Assembly: GCA_031259225.1 (NCBI GenBank)
Contig: JAIRLT010000245.1
Location: 1-7,985 of the forward strand
Source: Prevotellaceae bacterium
GTDB lineage: Bacteria > Bacteroidota > Bacteroidia > Bacteroidales > UBA932
Direction of reading: 5' to 3'
DNA length: 7,985 bases
The position numbers were made by a program, and so were the translations under genes. The notes beneath the pieces are model-generated. The model worked only from the letters and a program-made list of their open reading frames with translations, made no database searches and was not told where the DNA came from. Shown piece by piece: positions 1-7,081 of this stretch. Each line of letters opens with the position of its first letter. Within the stretch, counting starts at the first letter, position 1.

Positions 1-192
1 ACTGACCTGGTAAATGTAGGTAAACGATTGCAGGATACTAAAAAAGAATACGATGGCGCCATGAATAAACTGTTTGAATCAACAAAAAAGCGCGATACCA
101 TTATCGGGCGCATAGAACACTTGCGGACACTGGGAGCAAACACAACCAAGCAATTACCACAAATCTTACTGGACAGGGCAGGAGAGGAGTAA
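1..192 (+). CDS. rmuC: RmuC family DNA recombination protein, C-terminal end (partial)
   Basis: Frame 1 is open from the window edge to a TAA at 190-192 and gives 63 residues. The segment LVNVGKRLQDTKKEYDGAMN, followed by a stretch with LRTLGANTTKQLP and ending in LLDRAGEE, matches the conserved C-terminal tail of RmuC proteins (consensus roughly VGKRLxxTxKxYxxAMxxL...LGAKTxKxLP). RmuC carries an N-terminal coiled coil and a PD-(D/E)XK-like nuclease domain and is known for limiting recombination at short inverted repeats. The N-terminal region, the nuclease core and the start lie outside the window, so nothing can be said about their integrity. The gene converges on the histone H1-like gene with 6 bp between the stops and no visible terminator hairpin. 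The family call is fairly secure although only the tail is seen. Confidence 0.85.
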   Translation, partial: TDLVNVGKRLQDTKKEYDGAMNKLFESTKKRDTIIGRIEHLRTLGANTTKQLPQILLDRAGEE

Positions 193-198
193 TACGTT

Positions 199-1170
199 TT
201 ATTCCTCGTCGGCTACTTCGTCAAGGTTGTCTCCATTATCTTCTTCGGAGTCATGTATTTCGTTTCCATCGTCGTCTCCTTCCGGTACGGTACCGAAAAG
301 TTTCTTTTCCACTTCTTCGTAGTCGGTATCTACCTGCACGTCTATTTTTATTAAATACACGGCATCTTCGACTTCCAATGTAATAGCATAGAAAAACGAC
401 CCATCGGCTTTGTCCACTTTCATGATTTTATCCATGTAGTCGGAATAGCCGCGCGGAAAACGCTCGCGCATTACTTCCTGCAATTCCGGCGAGAGGTTTC
501 TATGATTGACCACCAGCCGGCGCTTTCCATTAGAGGGTGTAACTACCCTGTTCGGGAATTGCGGGTGCAACGGAAGCGTGTTTTTTACCGTTTCTTTCAG
601 TGCAGATTTAACTGGTTTTGCGGATGTTACAGGTTTTTTTACTTCTTTTTTTACTACCGGCTTCAGTACTTTTTTCGCCAATGGCGTTTTTGGAACAACA
701 GTTACTTTTTTTACCGGTTTTTTGGCAATTACCACTTTTTTCGCTGCTGGTTTCACTACTTTTTTCACTTTAATCGGTTTTTGCGGCGTCACTTTTTTTA
801 CCGGTTTGACCACTGTTTTTTTCACAGGTTTTTTCTCAATCTTCTTGGCTACAACTTTTTTAGTTACGACTTTTTTCACCGGTTTTTTAATAGTCTTCGT
901 AGTACCGGTAACTACTTTTTTCTTAGCAATCATTTTTTTCTTCACGGTTGGTTTTACTACTTTCTTCTTCACTGTTTTTTTCATGGGTTTTACTTTTGCA
1001 ACCGTTTTTTTAGCAGGCGCAGGCTTTGCCTTTGCCGGCTTTTTTGGAGCTGCTTTCTTTGCCTTAACGGTAATGGTTTTCTTTGATTTTACCGGTGCGG
1101 TTTTTTTGGTTATTTTTTTTGCCGCACTTTTGGCAACGGATTTTGCGGGTTTCTTTTTTATTTTTGTCAT
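199..1170 (-). CDS. Lysine-rich histone H1-like protein with a conserved C-terminal domain and acidic tail
   Basis: The protein has 323 residues and three parts. Residues 1 to about 195 are low-complexity Lys/Val/Pro/Ala/Thr sequence with repeated KKPVKK, KKVV and AKK units, like the C-terminal tail of eukaryotic histone H1 and of bacterial H1-like proteins. Residues about 200-292 look folded (NHRNLSPELQEVMRERFPRG, then KADGSFFYAITLEVEDAVYL). Residues 295-323 form a strongly acidic tail. A basic tail of this kind would be expected to bind DNA or another polyanion, so a nucleoid-associated role is inferred. I recognise the overall type from Bacteroidetes genomes but know no function for the folded part. 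The ATG (complement of 1168-1170) is the first in frame and has no Shine-Dalgarno sequence, as usual in the phylum. The Lys codons leave long T-rich runs on the plus strand, which create spurious Phe-rich open frames there. Confidence 0.8.
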   Translation of the reverse strand: MTKIKKKPAKSVAKSAAKKITKKTAPVKSKKTITVKAKKAAPKKPAKAKPAPAKKTVAKVKPMKKTVKKKVVKPTVKKKMIAKKKVVTGTTKTIKKPVKKVVTKKVVAKKIEKKPVKKTVVKPVKKVTPQKPIKVKKVVKPAAKKVVIAKKPVKKVTVVPKTPLAKKVLKPVVKKEVKKPVTSAKPVKSALKETVKNTLPLHPQFPNRVVTPSNGKRRLVVNHRNLSPELQEVMRERFPRGYSDYMDKIMKVDKADGSFFYAITLEVEDAVYLIKIDVQVDTDYEEVEKKLFGTVPEGDDDGNEIHDSEEDNGDNLDEVADEE

Positions 1171-1526
1171 AAGTAATGGCTTTAGTAGTTAGAAATATTT
1201 TGCAATTATACATTAAAATTTTAAATTGCATATCATGTTGTAGAAATTTTTTATATTTATACGCATTCCAAATCAGAAGTCCAAAATCTAAATAAATGCT
1301 TATATTATAAATATTTAAACTAAATTAATAACATTTAAGTTTTTGTTATAAACTATATTGTTATATTTTGATATAATATTCTATAAATAAAAAATATATA
1401 AGTATTTTTACTATTATAAATACACTACTGGAATTTAATTTATTAAATATGCATTTTTTTTAAAACTTTATTAAAATAGACACTTCAGTGTACAAAAAAA
1501 AATTTTAAACTTCCAACATTTTTCTT

Positions 1527-1534
1527 TATTTTTG
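1527..1534 (+). promoter_or_regulatory. Candidate Bacteroidetes -7 promoter element
   Basis: TATTTTTG matches the TAnnTTTG -7 consensus of the primary sigma factor of Bacteroidetes. No TTTG is seen at the expected -33 distance. The site lies in T-rich DNA where chance matches are likely. If real, transcription would start near 1540 and reach rarA through a leader of about 235 nt containing the palindrome and the tandem repeat described separately. Confidence 0.35.
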
Positions 1535-1599
1535 TAAAAAATTAAAAGCCATGTTACAACAAAAGATGTCAAAAGATTACGCACTTGTCGTGATTAAAG

Positions 1600-1615
1600 A
1601 TTATGCCCGCATAAT
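1600..1615. promoter_or_regulatory. 16-bp perfect palindrome, possible operator or small hairpin
   Basis: ATTATGC, two C bases, then GCATAAT form a perfect 7-bp inverted repeat with a 2-bp centre, the geometry of a dimeric-protein binding site. As RNA the 2-nt loop is too tight, so the innermost pair would open to give a 6-bp stem. It stands out because it contains GC pairs within AT-rich DNA. A similar sequence (AAAGATTACGCAC at 1572-1584, compared with 1596-1608) lies 24 bp upstream. No regulator can be assigned. Confidence 0.3.
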
Positions 1616-1632
1616 AGTTCGTATTCATTTTA

Positions 1633-1654
1633 TAAATCAATTGTAAATCAATTG
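1633..1654. repeat. Perfect 11-bp tandem duplication
   Basis: TAAATCAATTG occurs twice back to back (1633-1643 and 1644-1654) without a mismatch. Each copy contains the palindrome CAATTG (1638-1643 and 1649-1654), so two identical 6-bp palindromes sit one DNA helical turn apart, about 120 bp upstream of rarA. This could be a paired operator or simply a slippage duplication. Confidence 0.6.
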
Positions 1655-1774
1655 AATATATGTTTTTTATACAATTTATATTATGTTGAATAGATGTTTT
1701 TATTGATCCGAGAAATCGTATAACTTATTGTTTAATAGGTATTTTTATCAATCCATAGAATTAAACAACTAATT

Positions 1775-3061
1775 TTGGCAACAAAACCAACCATACCGCT
1801 TCCCGAACGCATGCGACCACAAACGCTCGACGGCTACGTGGGGCAACATCATCTGGTCGCTCCCGGCTCTGTGTTGCGCAACATGATTGATTCGGGAAAC
1901 ATTGCCTCGTTTATTCTCTGGGGACCGCCCGGTGTGGGAAAAACAACCCTGGCGCGGATTATTGCCAATACCTTAAACAGGCAGTTTTTTAGTCTTTCGG
2001 CGATAAATTCGGGCGTGAAAGATGTGCGCGAAGTCATAGACCGGGCTAAAAACCAACGTTTTTTCAATAGCGCTCCTCCTATTTTGTTTATTGACGAAAT
2101 TCATCGTTTCAGCAAGGCGCAACAGGATTCGCTATTGGGCGCTGTAGAAAATGGAACGATTGTACTGATTGGCGCGACCACTGAAAATCCTTCTTTTGAA
2201 GTGATTTCGCCGCTGCTCTCGCGTTCGCAGGTGTTTGTGCTGAAATCACTTGAAAAGGAAGACTTGGAAGAACTTTTACAGTACAGTATTGCGAAAGACA
2301 GCTACTTGAAGACGCGCACTTTCGATATTCAGGAAACGGAGGCATTATTTCGTTTTTCCGGCGGCGACGCACGCAAATTACTTAATATTATTGACTTGAT
2401 TGCCGGCACTTACAAGGAAAATGAACCGGTGGTCATCAATAATTCCATTGTGGCGCAACGCCTGCAGGAAAATATTGCCCTGTATGACAAAAACGGTGAA
2501 CAACACTACGATATTATTTCGGCATTTATCAAAAGCATGCGCGGCAGCGACCCCAATGCGGCAGTATACTGGCTGGCGCGGATGCTTGCCGGCGGCGAAG
2601 ATCCGCTCTTCATTGCGCGGCGGATGCTCATCCTCGCTTCGGAAGACATTGGTATTGCCAATCCCAATGCCCTGCTGCTGGCAAACGCCTGTTTCGAAGC
2701 GGTGGACAAAATCGGTATGCCCGAAGCGCGGATAATTCTTTCGGAAACAGCGGTGTATCTCGCTACTTCTCCTAAAAGCAACAGCACTTATATCGCCATT
2801 GAAACAGCGGCGGCGTTGATTAGCGAAACCGGTGATTTGCCGGTGCCGCTTCACCTGCGCAATGCGCCCACCAAGCTGATGAAAGAATTGGGCTACCACA
2901 AAAACTATAAGTATGCACACGATTTTGAAAATAATTTTGTTCACCTTGAATACTTGCCCGAAAAAATTTCGGGAACGCGCTTGTTTGAACCGTCAAATAA
3001 CCCGAAAGAAAACGGGTTGAGGGAATTATTGCAAAAACTGTGGAAAAAATACGGCTATTAG
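1775..3061 (+). CDS. rarA: RarA/MgsA replication-associated recombination protein A (AAA+ ATPase)
   Basis: This 428-residue protein belongs to the RarA/MgsA/WRNIP1 group of clamp-loader-like AAA+ ATPases, which act at stalled replication forks and in recombination in the cytoplasm. Visible motifs are the conserved N-terminal PLPERMRPQTLDGYVGQ, Walker A GPPGVGKT (50-57), Walker B LFIDEIHRF (104-112), sensor 1 GATTEN (133-138), an arginine-finger candidate R150 in LLSRSQ, sensor 2 GGDARKLLN (196-204), and the C-terminal tetramerisation region with YDIISAFIKSMRGSDP (245-260), ASEDIGIANP (288-297) and LHLRNAPTKLM (359-369). Length is normal for the family. The start is a TTG at 1775: the frame is open only from 1739, has no ATG upstream, and the first ATG (1811) falls inside the conserved RMRP motif. 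It probably heads a plus-strand run, with kdsA 25 bp downstream. A role at forks would suit the nearby rmuC and glycosylase genes, but that link is inferred. Confidence 0.95.
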   Translation: MATKPTIPLPERMRPQTLDGYVGQHHLVAPGSVLRNMIDSGNIASFILWGPPGVGKTTLARIIANTLNRQFFSLSAINSGVKDVREVIDRAKNQRFFNSAPPILFIDEIHRFSKAQQDSLLGAVENGTIVLIGATTENPSFEVISPLLSRSQVFVLKSLEKEDLEELLQYSIAKDSYLKTRTFDIQETEALFRFSGGDARKLLNIIDLIAGTYKENEPVVINNSIVAQRLQENIALYDKNGEQHYDIISAFIKSMRGSDPNAAVYWLARMLAGGEDPLFIARRMLILASEDIGIANPNALLLANACFEAVDKIGMPEARIILSETAVYLATSPKSNSTYIAIETAAALISETGDLPVPLHLRNAPTKLMKELGYHKNYKYAHDFENNFVHLEYLPEKISGTRLFEPSNNPKENGLRELLQKLWKKYGY

Positions 3062-3086
3062 CCTTAATCCGATAAAACGAAAATAA

Positions 3087-3923
3087 ATGCAAAAAATTAC
3101 AAACTTAAAATATACGGAAAGCGGTAATTTCCTGTTGCTTGCCGGTCCTTGTGTGGTGGAAAGTGAAAAAATGTGCATGGACATCGCCGAAAAGATAGTA
3201 ACAATTACCGGAAAATTACAAATTCCTTACGTATTCAAGGCGTCGTACCGGAAAGCCAACCGTTCCCGTAGCAATTCTTTCACCGGCATTGGCGACGAAG
3301 CGGCATTGAGTATCTTGCGGAAAGTGCGGGAGACCTATCATGTACCGGTAGTTACAGATATTCACAATCCCCATGAAGCAGAACTGGCTGCCGGTTATGA
3401 AGTAGATATATTGCAAATTCCTGCTTTTCTTTGCCGCCAAACCGATTTACTGGCGGCAGCGGCAAAAACAGGCAAAACAGTGAATATCAAAAAGGGGCAA
3501 TTCCTTTCGCCGGACGCCATGCGTTTTGCGGTGGAAAAAGTGCAGGAAGTCGCCGGACGGAAAGATATGGTACTGCTTACCGAGCGCGGCACACAGTTCG
3601 GCTATCATGATTTGGTAGTGGATTTCCGCGGCATCCCTGAAATGCAAAAGTTGGACGTGCCTGTGATTTTAGATGTTACCCACTCATTGCAGCAACCCAA
3701 CCAAGCCGGCGGCGTAACGGGCGGTCGCCCCGAAATGATTGAAACTATTGCCCGCGCAGGTGTAGCTGTGGGCGTGGACGGGTTGTTTATCGAAACCCAC
3801 CCCTCCCCTACCCTCGCCCTCTCTGACGGCGCTAACATGCTGGCATTAGATCTATTGGAAGATTTATTGACACGCTTGGTCGAGATACGGAAAACCGTTA
3901 ATGGATTCCGGCTATCTTCATAA
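3087..3923 (+). CDS. kdsA: 3-deoxy-8-phosphooctulonate synthase (KDO-8-P synthase), metal-dependent type
   Basis: This cytoplasmic enzyme condenses phosphoenolpyruvate with arabinose 5-phosphate to KDO 8-phosphate, the precursor of the KDO sugar linking lipid A to the lipopolysaccharide core. The 278-residue protein has the family landmarks LLAGPCVVES (17-26), FKASYRKANRSR (50-61), VNIKKGQFLSPDAM (132-145), DVTHSLQQP (196-204), GRPEMI (213-218), FIETHPSP (234-241) and ALSDGAN (244-250). Cys22 sits where Cys11 of the Aquifex aeolicus enzyme binds metal; the metal-independent Escherichia coli type has Asn there. The other ligands fit as His199, Glu236 and Asp247, with the same spacing (37 and 11 residues) as Aquifex His185, Glu222 and Asp233. 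The enzyme is therefore predicted to need a divalent metal. The ATG lies 25 bp after rarA, which suggests co-transcription. No KDO-pathway neighbour is present. It implies a Gram-negative envelope. Confidence 0.96.
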   Translation: MQKITNLKYTESGNFLLLAGPCVVESEKMCMDIAEKIVTITGKLQIPYVFKASYRKANRSRSNSFTGIGDEAALSILRKVRETYHVPVVTDIHNPHEAELAAGYEVDILQIPAFLCRQTDLLAAAAKTGKTVNIKKGQFLSPDAMRFAVEKVQEVAGRKDMVLLTERGTQFGYHDLVVDFRGIPEMQKLDVPVILDVTHSLQQPNQAGGVTGGRPEMIETIARAGVAVGVDGLFIETHPSPTLALSDGANMLALDLLEDLLTRLVEIRKTVNGFRLSS

Positions 3924-3965
3924 AAATAAACTAAATCGCTAAATATCCGTTAAAAATTACAAGCT

Positions 3966-5612
3966 ATGAAAAAACTACTTCTCTTCCTCCTTTTATTCCC
4001 GGCAATTAGCCTGAACCTCCGTAGCCAAGAAAGCAGCCGGGAACTTTTTGAAAGTTGTACCAGCATCATGGTCGGCAAACAGGCAAGCGCCGACGGGTCG
4101 GTCATCACCAGCCATACCTGCGACGGGCGTTACCGGACATGGATGGATATTGTGCCGGCGCAAAAACACAAAAAAGGAACGGTTACCAAAATATTGAAAG
4201 GTACCTTATTTACCCAAACCATGGACGAAATTACACAACTGCAACAAGCCGGAAAAGAATACCAAATCCTTCCGGATAGCGCTTTGCATGATTTTGAAGT
4301 GGCGTTGGGCATTAAAGGCGAAATTCCCGAAGCGGAAGAAACTTTCGCCTTCCTTTACACCGCTTACCCGTGCATGAACGAGAAAAACCTCGCAATAGGC
4401 GAAACGACTATCGAAGGACGAAAGGAACTTGAAAATGAAAATGGGATGTTTTATATCGAAGAATTGCAACGCATAGCCTTGCAACGTTGTACTACCGCCC
4501 GCCAAGCCATTCAACTCATGGGAAAATTAGTGAAAGAATACGGCTATGCAGATACCGGCGAGTGCCTTACGGTGGCAGACAAAAACGAAGTCTGGCATTT
4601 TGAAATTTTCGGCGAAGGAAAGGAAAAAACCGGCGGCGTGTGGGCGGCACAGCGTATTCCCGACGACCATGTGGGAATATCGGCGAATATTCCCCGCATC
4701 GGCGAAATCAATTTAAAAGATAAAGCCAACTTCATGGCATCGGAAAATGTATTTGAAGTAGCAAAGAAAATGAACCTCTGGGACGGAAAATCAACTTTCA
4801 AATTCTGGCAAGCTTACAGCGGCAGAAAGCCGTTTTCTATACGTGAATGGTTCGTATTAAGTTCTGTAGCGCCATCGCTGGGTTTATCGCTGCAGGACGA
4901 AGAACTGCCCTTTTCGGTAAAGCCCGAAAAACCTGTTTCCGTGCGCGATGTACTTAAATTTTTCCGTTCTACCTACGAAGGGACGGAATATGATATGACC
5001 AAAAACCTTTTAACCACCCGCACAAAACCGGATAGCGAAGAAACGGAAATCCTAAAAAGCGATTATGCCAATCCATGGCTTTCCCGGGAAATGATTGCAA
5101 GCCTAAACACCATTAAGGACAGTACGGTAGTAAGGGTTCGCAATATTGCCGTCCCGCAATGTGCCTATGCGCACGTTATTCAAATCCGCAATGAAGCGCC
5201 TGATGAAATTGCCTGCATCGCTTATTTTGCCAACGATAATCCGGCACAAAGCCCGCGCCTGCCGGTGTATGCCGCTATTCTGCAAACGCCCGGAGCATTT
5301 CAAGTTTCGGGACATAAACGTTTCACCGCCGACGCCGCCGCATGGATATACCGGCAAACAAATAAATTAGCCACTATCCGTTGGCAGGCATCGCGCAAAA
5401 AATTAGAAGAACAACGGGATTATTTTGAAGACAAACTATTTGATGAACAAAGTAATATCGACAACGAAGCAATAAAAATATTAAAGGAACAGGGTAAACA
5501 GGCTTTTCAAGAATACCTTTCAACGTATCTTCATGATTTTTCGGCAGAAACACTTGATACTTGGAGTAAATTGCGGGATGAATTGTGGTACACTTTCATT
5601 AGGGGATTGTAG
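3966..5612 (+). CDS. Secreted peptidase family C69 dipeptidase
   Basis: This 548-residue protein belongs to the C69 (PepD-like) dipeptidases, N-terminal-nucleophile hydrolases that use an N-terminal Cys exposed by self-processing. Residues 1-20 look like a signal peptide (KK, then a Leu/Phe-rich core, ending SLNLRS). Cleavage before Gln21 is plausible, because many exported Bacteroidetes proteins begin with Gln. The predicted nucleophile is Cys31 in CTSIMVGKQASADGS (31-45), which matches the family start CT-x-I/V-x-VGK-x-AS-x-DGS. About ten residues would then be removed as a short propeptide. Other family segments are ITSHTCDGRY (47-56) and YGYADTGECLTVADKNEVWH. Likely location is the periplasm or outside the cell, cleaving short peptides; the true substrate cannot be read from sequence. 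It starts 42 bp after kdsA and ends 25 bp before the glycosylase start, with no obvious promoter of its own. Confidence 0.9.
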   Translation: MKKLLLFLLLFPAISLNLRSQESSRELFESCTSIMVGKQASADGSVITSHTCDGRYRTWMDIVPAQKHKKGTVTKILKGTLFTQTMDEITQLQQAGKEYQILPDSALHDFEVALGIKGEIPEAEETFAFLYTAYPCMNEKNLAIGETTIEGRKELENENGMFYIEELQRIALQRCTTARQAIQLMGKLVKEYGYADTGECLTVADKNEVWHFEIFGEGKEKTGGVWAAQRIPDDHVGISANIPRIGEINLKDKANFMASENVFEVAKKMNLWDGKSTFKFWQAYSGRKPFSIREWFVLSSVAPSLGLSLQDEELPFSVKPEKPVSVRDVLKFFRSTYEGTEYDMTKNLLTTRTKPDSEETEILKSDYANPWLSREMIASLNTIKDSTVVRVRNIAVPQCAYAHVIQIRNEAPDEIACIAYFANDNPAQSPRLPVYAAILQTPGAFQVSGHKRFTADAAAWIYRQTNKLATIRWQASRKKLEEQRDYFEDKLFDEQSNIDNEAIKILKEQGKQAFQEYLSTYLHDFSAETLDTWSKLRDELWYTFIRGL

Positions 5613-5637
5613 TTTATTTTCAGGAAAATTAAGCAAG

Positions 5638-6123
5638 ATGGCATTGTCAAAAACATCATTCGCTCCAATTTCAAACCCAAGCACAACTATTTTGATATTA
5701 GGCACTATGCCCAGCGATAAATCGTTGGCATTGGGAGAATATTACGGGCATCCGGGAAACCGGTTTTGGAAAATCATTGCAACTATTACCGGCAACGAGC
5801 TACCGCTAACTTACTCCGGGAAAAAACAACTGTTACAAAAGGCAAAAATCGGCATTTGGGACATAGTGCATCAGGCAGACCGGGAAGGCAGCCTCGACAG
5901 CGCCATCAAAAACGAAACGCCAAATGACCTGAAGCGTTTTATTGCCAAGCATCCACAGCTAAGGGTCATTGGCTTCAACGGAAAAAAGGCGGAACAATTA
6001 TTTGACAGGTACTTTACCCGGAAACCCGGTATAAAATATATTTCCTTACCAAGCACCAGCCCGGCTAATGCAGGCTTTAGCGTGGAAAATATTTGTACAG
6101 TATGGCGAGGAATATTGGGGTAA
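5638..6123 (+). CDS. DNA-deoxyinosine (hypoxanthine) glycosylase, uracil-DNA glycosylase superfamily
   Basis: The 161-residue protein fits the DNA-deoxyinosine glycosylase branch (family 6) of the uracil-DNA glycosylase fold, which removes hypoxanthine formed by adenine deamination as the first step of base-excision repair. Motif 1 is LILGTMPSDKSLALGEYYGH (18-37) followed by PGNRFW (39-44), with Asn41 in the conserved position; GIWDIV (72-77) and GFNGKKA (112-118) follow, and the second catalytic loop is LPSTSPANA (137-145). I chose the ATG at 5638 because it comes shortly before the conserved SNP-x4-LILG strand. The frame also stays open upstream to an ATG at 5533, but that would overlap the dipeptidase gene and add Cys-rich sequence foreign to the family. 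The last 31 bases reappear almost unchanged at 7246-7276. Exact base specificity is inferred from family resemblance; a mismatch-specific (Mug-like) label is the main alternative. Confidence 0.88.
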   Translation: MALSKTSFAPISNPSTTILILGTMPSDKSLALGEYYGHPGNRFWKIIATITGNELPLTYSGKKQLLQKAKIGIWDIVHQADREGSLDSAIKNETPNDLKRFIAKHPQLRVIGFNGKKAEQLFDRYFTRKPGIKYISLPSTSPANAGFSVENICTVWRGILG

Positions 6124-6124
6124 A
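6094..6124 (+). repeat. Direct repeat copy 1 (3' end of the intact glycosylase gene)
   Basis: Bases 6094-6124 encode the last nine residues CTVWRGILG, the TAA stop and one further base. They match 7246-7276 at 29 of 31 positions. The two differences are adjacent, at 6101-6102 (TA here, CG in the other copy), and change a Val codon to Ala. Similarity stops abruptly after the TAAA. Confidence 0.9.
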
Positions 6125-6157
6125 TATGTTCCGGAAGTATTTACGAATAAAAACTTG

Positions 6158-6165
6158 TATCTTTG
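6158..6165 (+). promoter_or_regulatory. Bacteroidetes -7 promoter element of the CPBP protease gene
   Basis: TATCTTTG is a full match to the TAnnTTTG -7 consensus, 21 bp upstream of the ATG at 6187 and inside the 63-bp gap after the glycosylase gene. Transcription would start near 6171, giving a short leader. No clear TTTG lies at the -33 spacing, which is common for promoters of this phylum. It suggests that the protease gene is transcribed separately from the rarA-to-glycosylase run. Confidence 0.6.
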
Positions 6166-6186
6166 GAATAAAAAATTCAATAAAAT

Positions 6187-7050
6187 ATGGAAACAAACAT
6201 TACCTTAAACGACAAAAAACCCTTACTGAAAGGTTGGGTTAGCGCATTACTAATCATACTGCCGTTTTTCATCGTCGCCGGCGCTTTCCAGTTAGCCGGC
6301 TATTTACTGCTTGGATACGACTTGGAATCTCCACCGGAAACGCTTACCGGAGAAACGGTCATACAATTAATAGCGCTTACAGGTACGTTGCTGCTTGTTT
6401 TTATCTTCACGCGCTATATTGACAGGGCAACATTCAAAAATTTGGGATTTCAACTAAAAGGGCATGGCAAAGATATATTTTTAGGAATTGCTTTGGGAGC
6501 GATAATTATGTCGCTCGGTTTTTACATCTTATGGGCATCAGGCGAGATAAATATAACAAATATTGATTTCGATAGCTACAAATTATTGCTATCTATTGTA
6601 CTCTTTGCATGTATTTCGTTTAACGAGGAAATACTATTGCGGGGCTACATTCTTAATAATTTCAGCCGGTCGATGAATAAATATTGGGCGCTCTTATGCA
6701 GTTCGCTGGTATTTTCGGTTTTGCATGTATTCAATCCGGACTTCGATTGGATGGGTTTCAGCAGTATATTGCTGTCGGGGTTATTACTTGGAACTTCGTA
6801 TATATACACTAAAAACCTGTGGTTTCCTGTTGCGCTGCATTTTAGTTGGAACTTTTTTCAAGGGACGGTTTTCGGCTTCCATGTAAGCGGCAATTCAACA
6901 TACGCTATTATTCATCAACAGCACAAAGAAAATAACCTGTTGAACGGGGGCGAATTTGGTTTTGAAGGCTCTATCCTTTCGTTGCTATTCATTGTAGCAG
7001 CCATTTTGCTCGTAGGATGGCGGTTTTCAAAAAAACAGATTAAAAATTGA
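6187..7050 (+). CDS. CPBP family intramembrane glutamic endopeptidase (CAAX protease/Abi)
   Basis: This 287-residue polytopic membrane protein has hydrophobic segments at about 15-43, 57-76, 97-117, 133-147, 165-181, 189-207 and 261-278. The CPBP (PF02517) signature is complete: EEILLR (147-152) as motif 1, FSVLH (176-180) as motif 2 and HFSWN (218-222) as motif 3. Glu147, Glu148, Arg152, His180, His218 and Asn222 are the expected active-site residues. Relatives include eukaryotic Rce1 and bacterial proteins tied to bacteriocin self-immunity, but the substrate of this one is unknown and no peptide or bacteriocin gene lies nearby. The ATG at 6187 follows a good -7 element. The gene lies between two copies of a 31-bp direct repeat, so it may have moved with the aminotransferase fragment or been trapped in the same rearrangement. 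Its sequence looks intact. Confidence 0.92.
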   Translation: METNITLNDKKPLLKGWVSALLIILPFFIVAGAFQLAGYLLLGYDLESPPETLTGETVIQLIALTGTLLLVFIFTRYIDRATFKNLGFQLKGHGKDIFLGIALGAIIMSLGFYILWASGEINITNIDFDSYKLLLSIVLFACISFNEEILLRGYILNNFSRSMNKYWALLCSSLVFSVLHVFNPDFDWMGFSSILLSGLLLGTSYIYTKNLWFPVALHFSWNFFQGTVFGFHVSGNSTYAIIHQQHKENNLLNGGEFGFEGSILSLLFIVAAILLVGWRFSKKQIKN

Positions 7051-7081
7051 ATATTAAGTATTGGTTTTTTATTATTTCATT

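Larger units (their letters stand above)
1171..1774. other. AT-rich divergent intergenic region between the H1-like gene and rarA
   Basis: These 604 bases lie between two divergently transcribed genes and must hold both promoters. Positions 1190-1550 are extremely AT-rich, with long A and T runs. On the minus strand a TAGATTTTG (complement of 1282-1290) resembles the -7 element with one extra base, 112 bp from the H1-like start; it is too imperfect to call. On the plus strand there is a clean TATTTTTG at 1527-1534, then a 16-bp palindrome (1600-1615) and an 11-bp tandem repeat (1633-1654). No tRNA or other recognisable RNA gene is present. The only small plus-strand frame noted is 1551-1646 (31 residues), which matches no family I recognise. 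No DnaA-box cluster was found. Confidence 0.6.

Noticed and set aside
502..1192. Two plus-strand open frames rich in Phe (194 and 228 residues) opposite the H1-like gene
   Set aside because: They are the complement of Lys-rich codons on the minus strand. Their composition is low-complexity Phe/Tyr/Thr with no motif or signal.
1304..1422. Direct repeat ATTATAAATA (1304-1313 and 1413-1422)
   Set aside because: Ten-base matches made only of A and T are expected by chance in DNA of this composition.
1702..1752. Inverted ATTGAT (1702-1707) and ATCAAT (1747-1752) upstream of rarA
   Set aside because: The arms are only 6 bp with a 39-bp gap and flanks that do not pair.
1171..1774. Replication origin in the AT-rich region
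   Set aside because: No cluster of TTATCCACA-like DnaA boxes is present, and dnaA, dnaN or gyrase genes are not adjacent.
5533..5637. Upstream extension of the glycosylase frame, overlapping the dipeptidase gene
   Set aside because: The extra 35 residues include several Cys and match nothing in the family. The overlap would be 80 bp, whereas the ATG at 5638 sits just before the conserved core.
6187..7050. CPBP protease as part of a bacteriocin-immunity or abortive-infection system
   Set aside because: The active-site motifs are present, but no toxin, leader peptide, transporter or other defence gene lies nearby.
7051..7081. Rho-independent terminator after the CPBP gene (T run near 7065)
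   Set aside because: The preceding AATATTAAGTATT forms at most a 4-5 bp AT stem with no GC, so it cannot be supported beyond a T-rich stretch.
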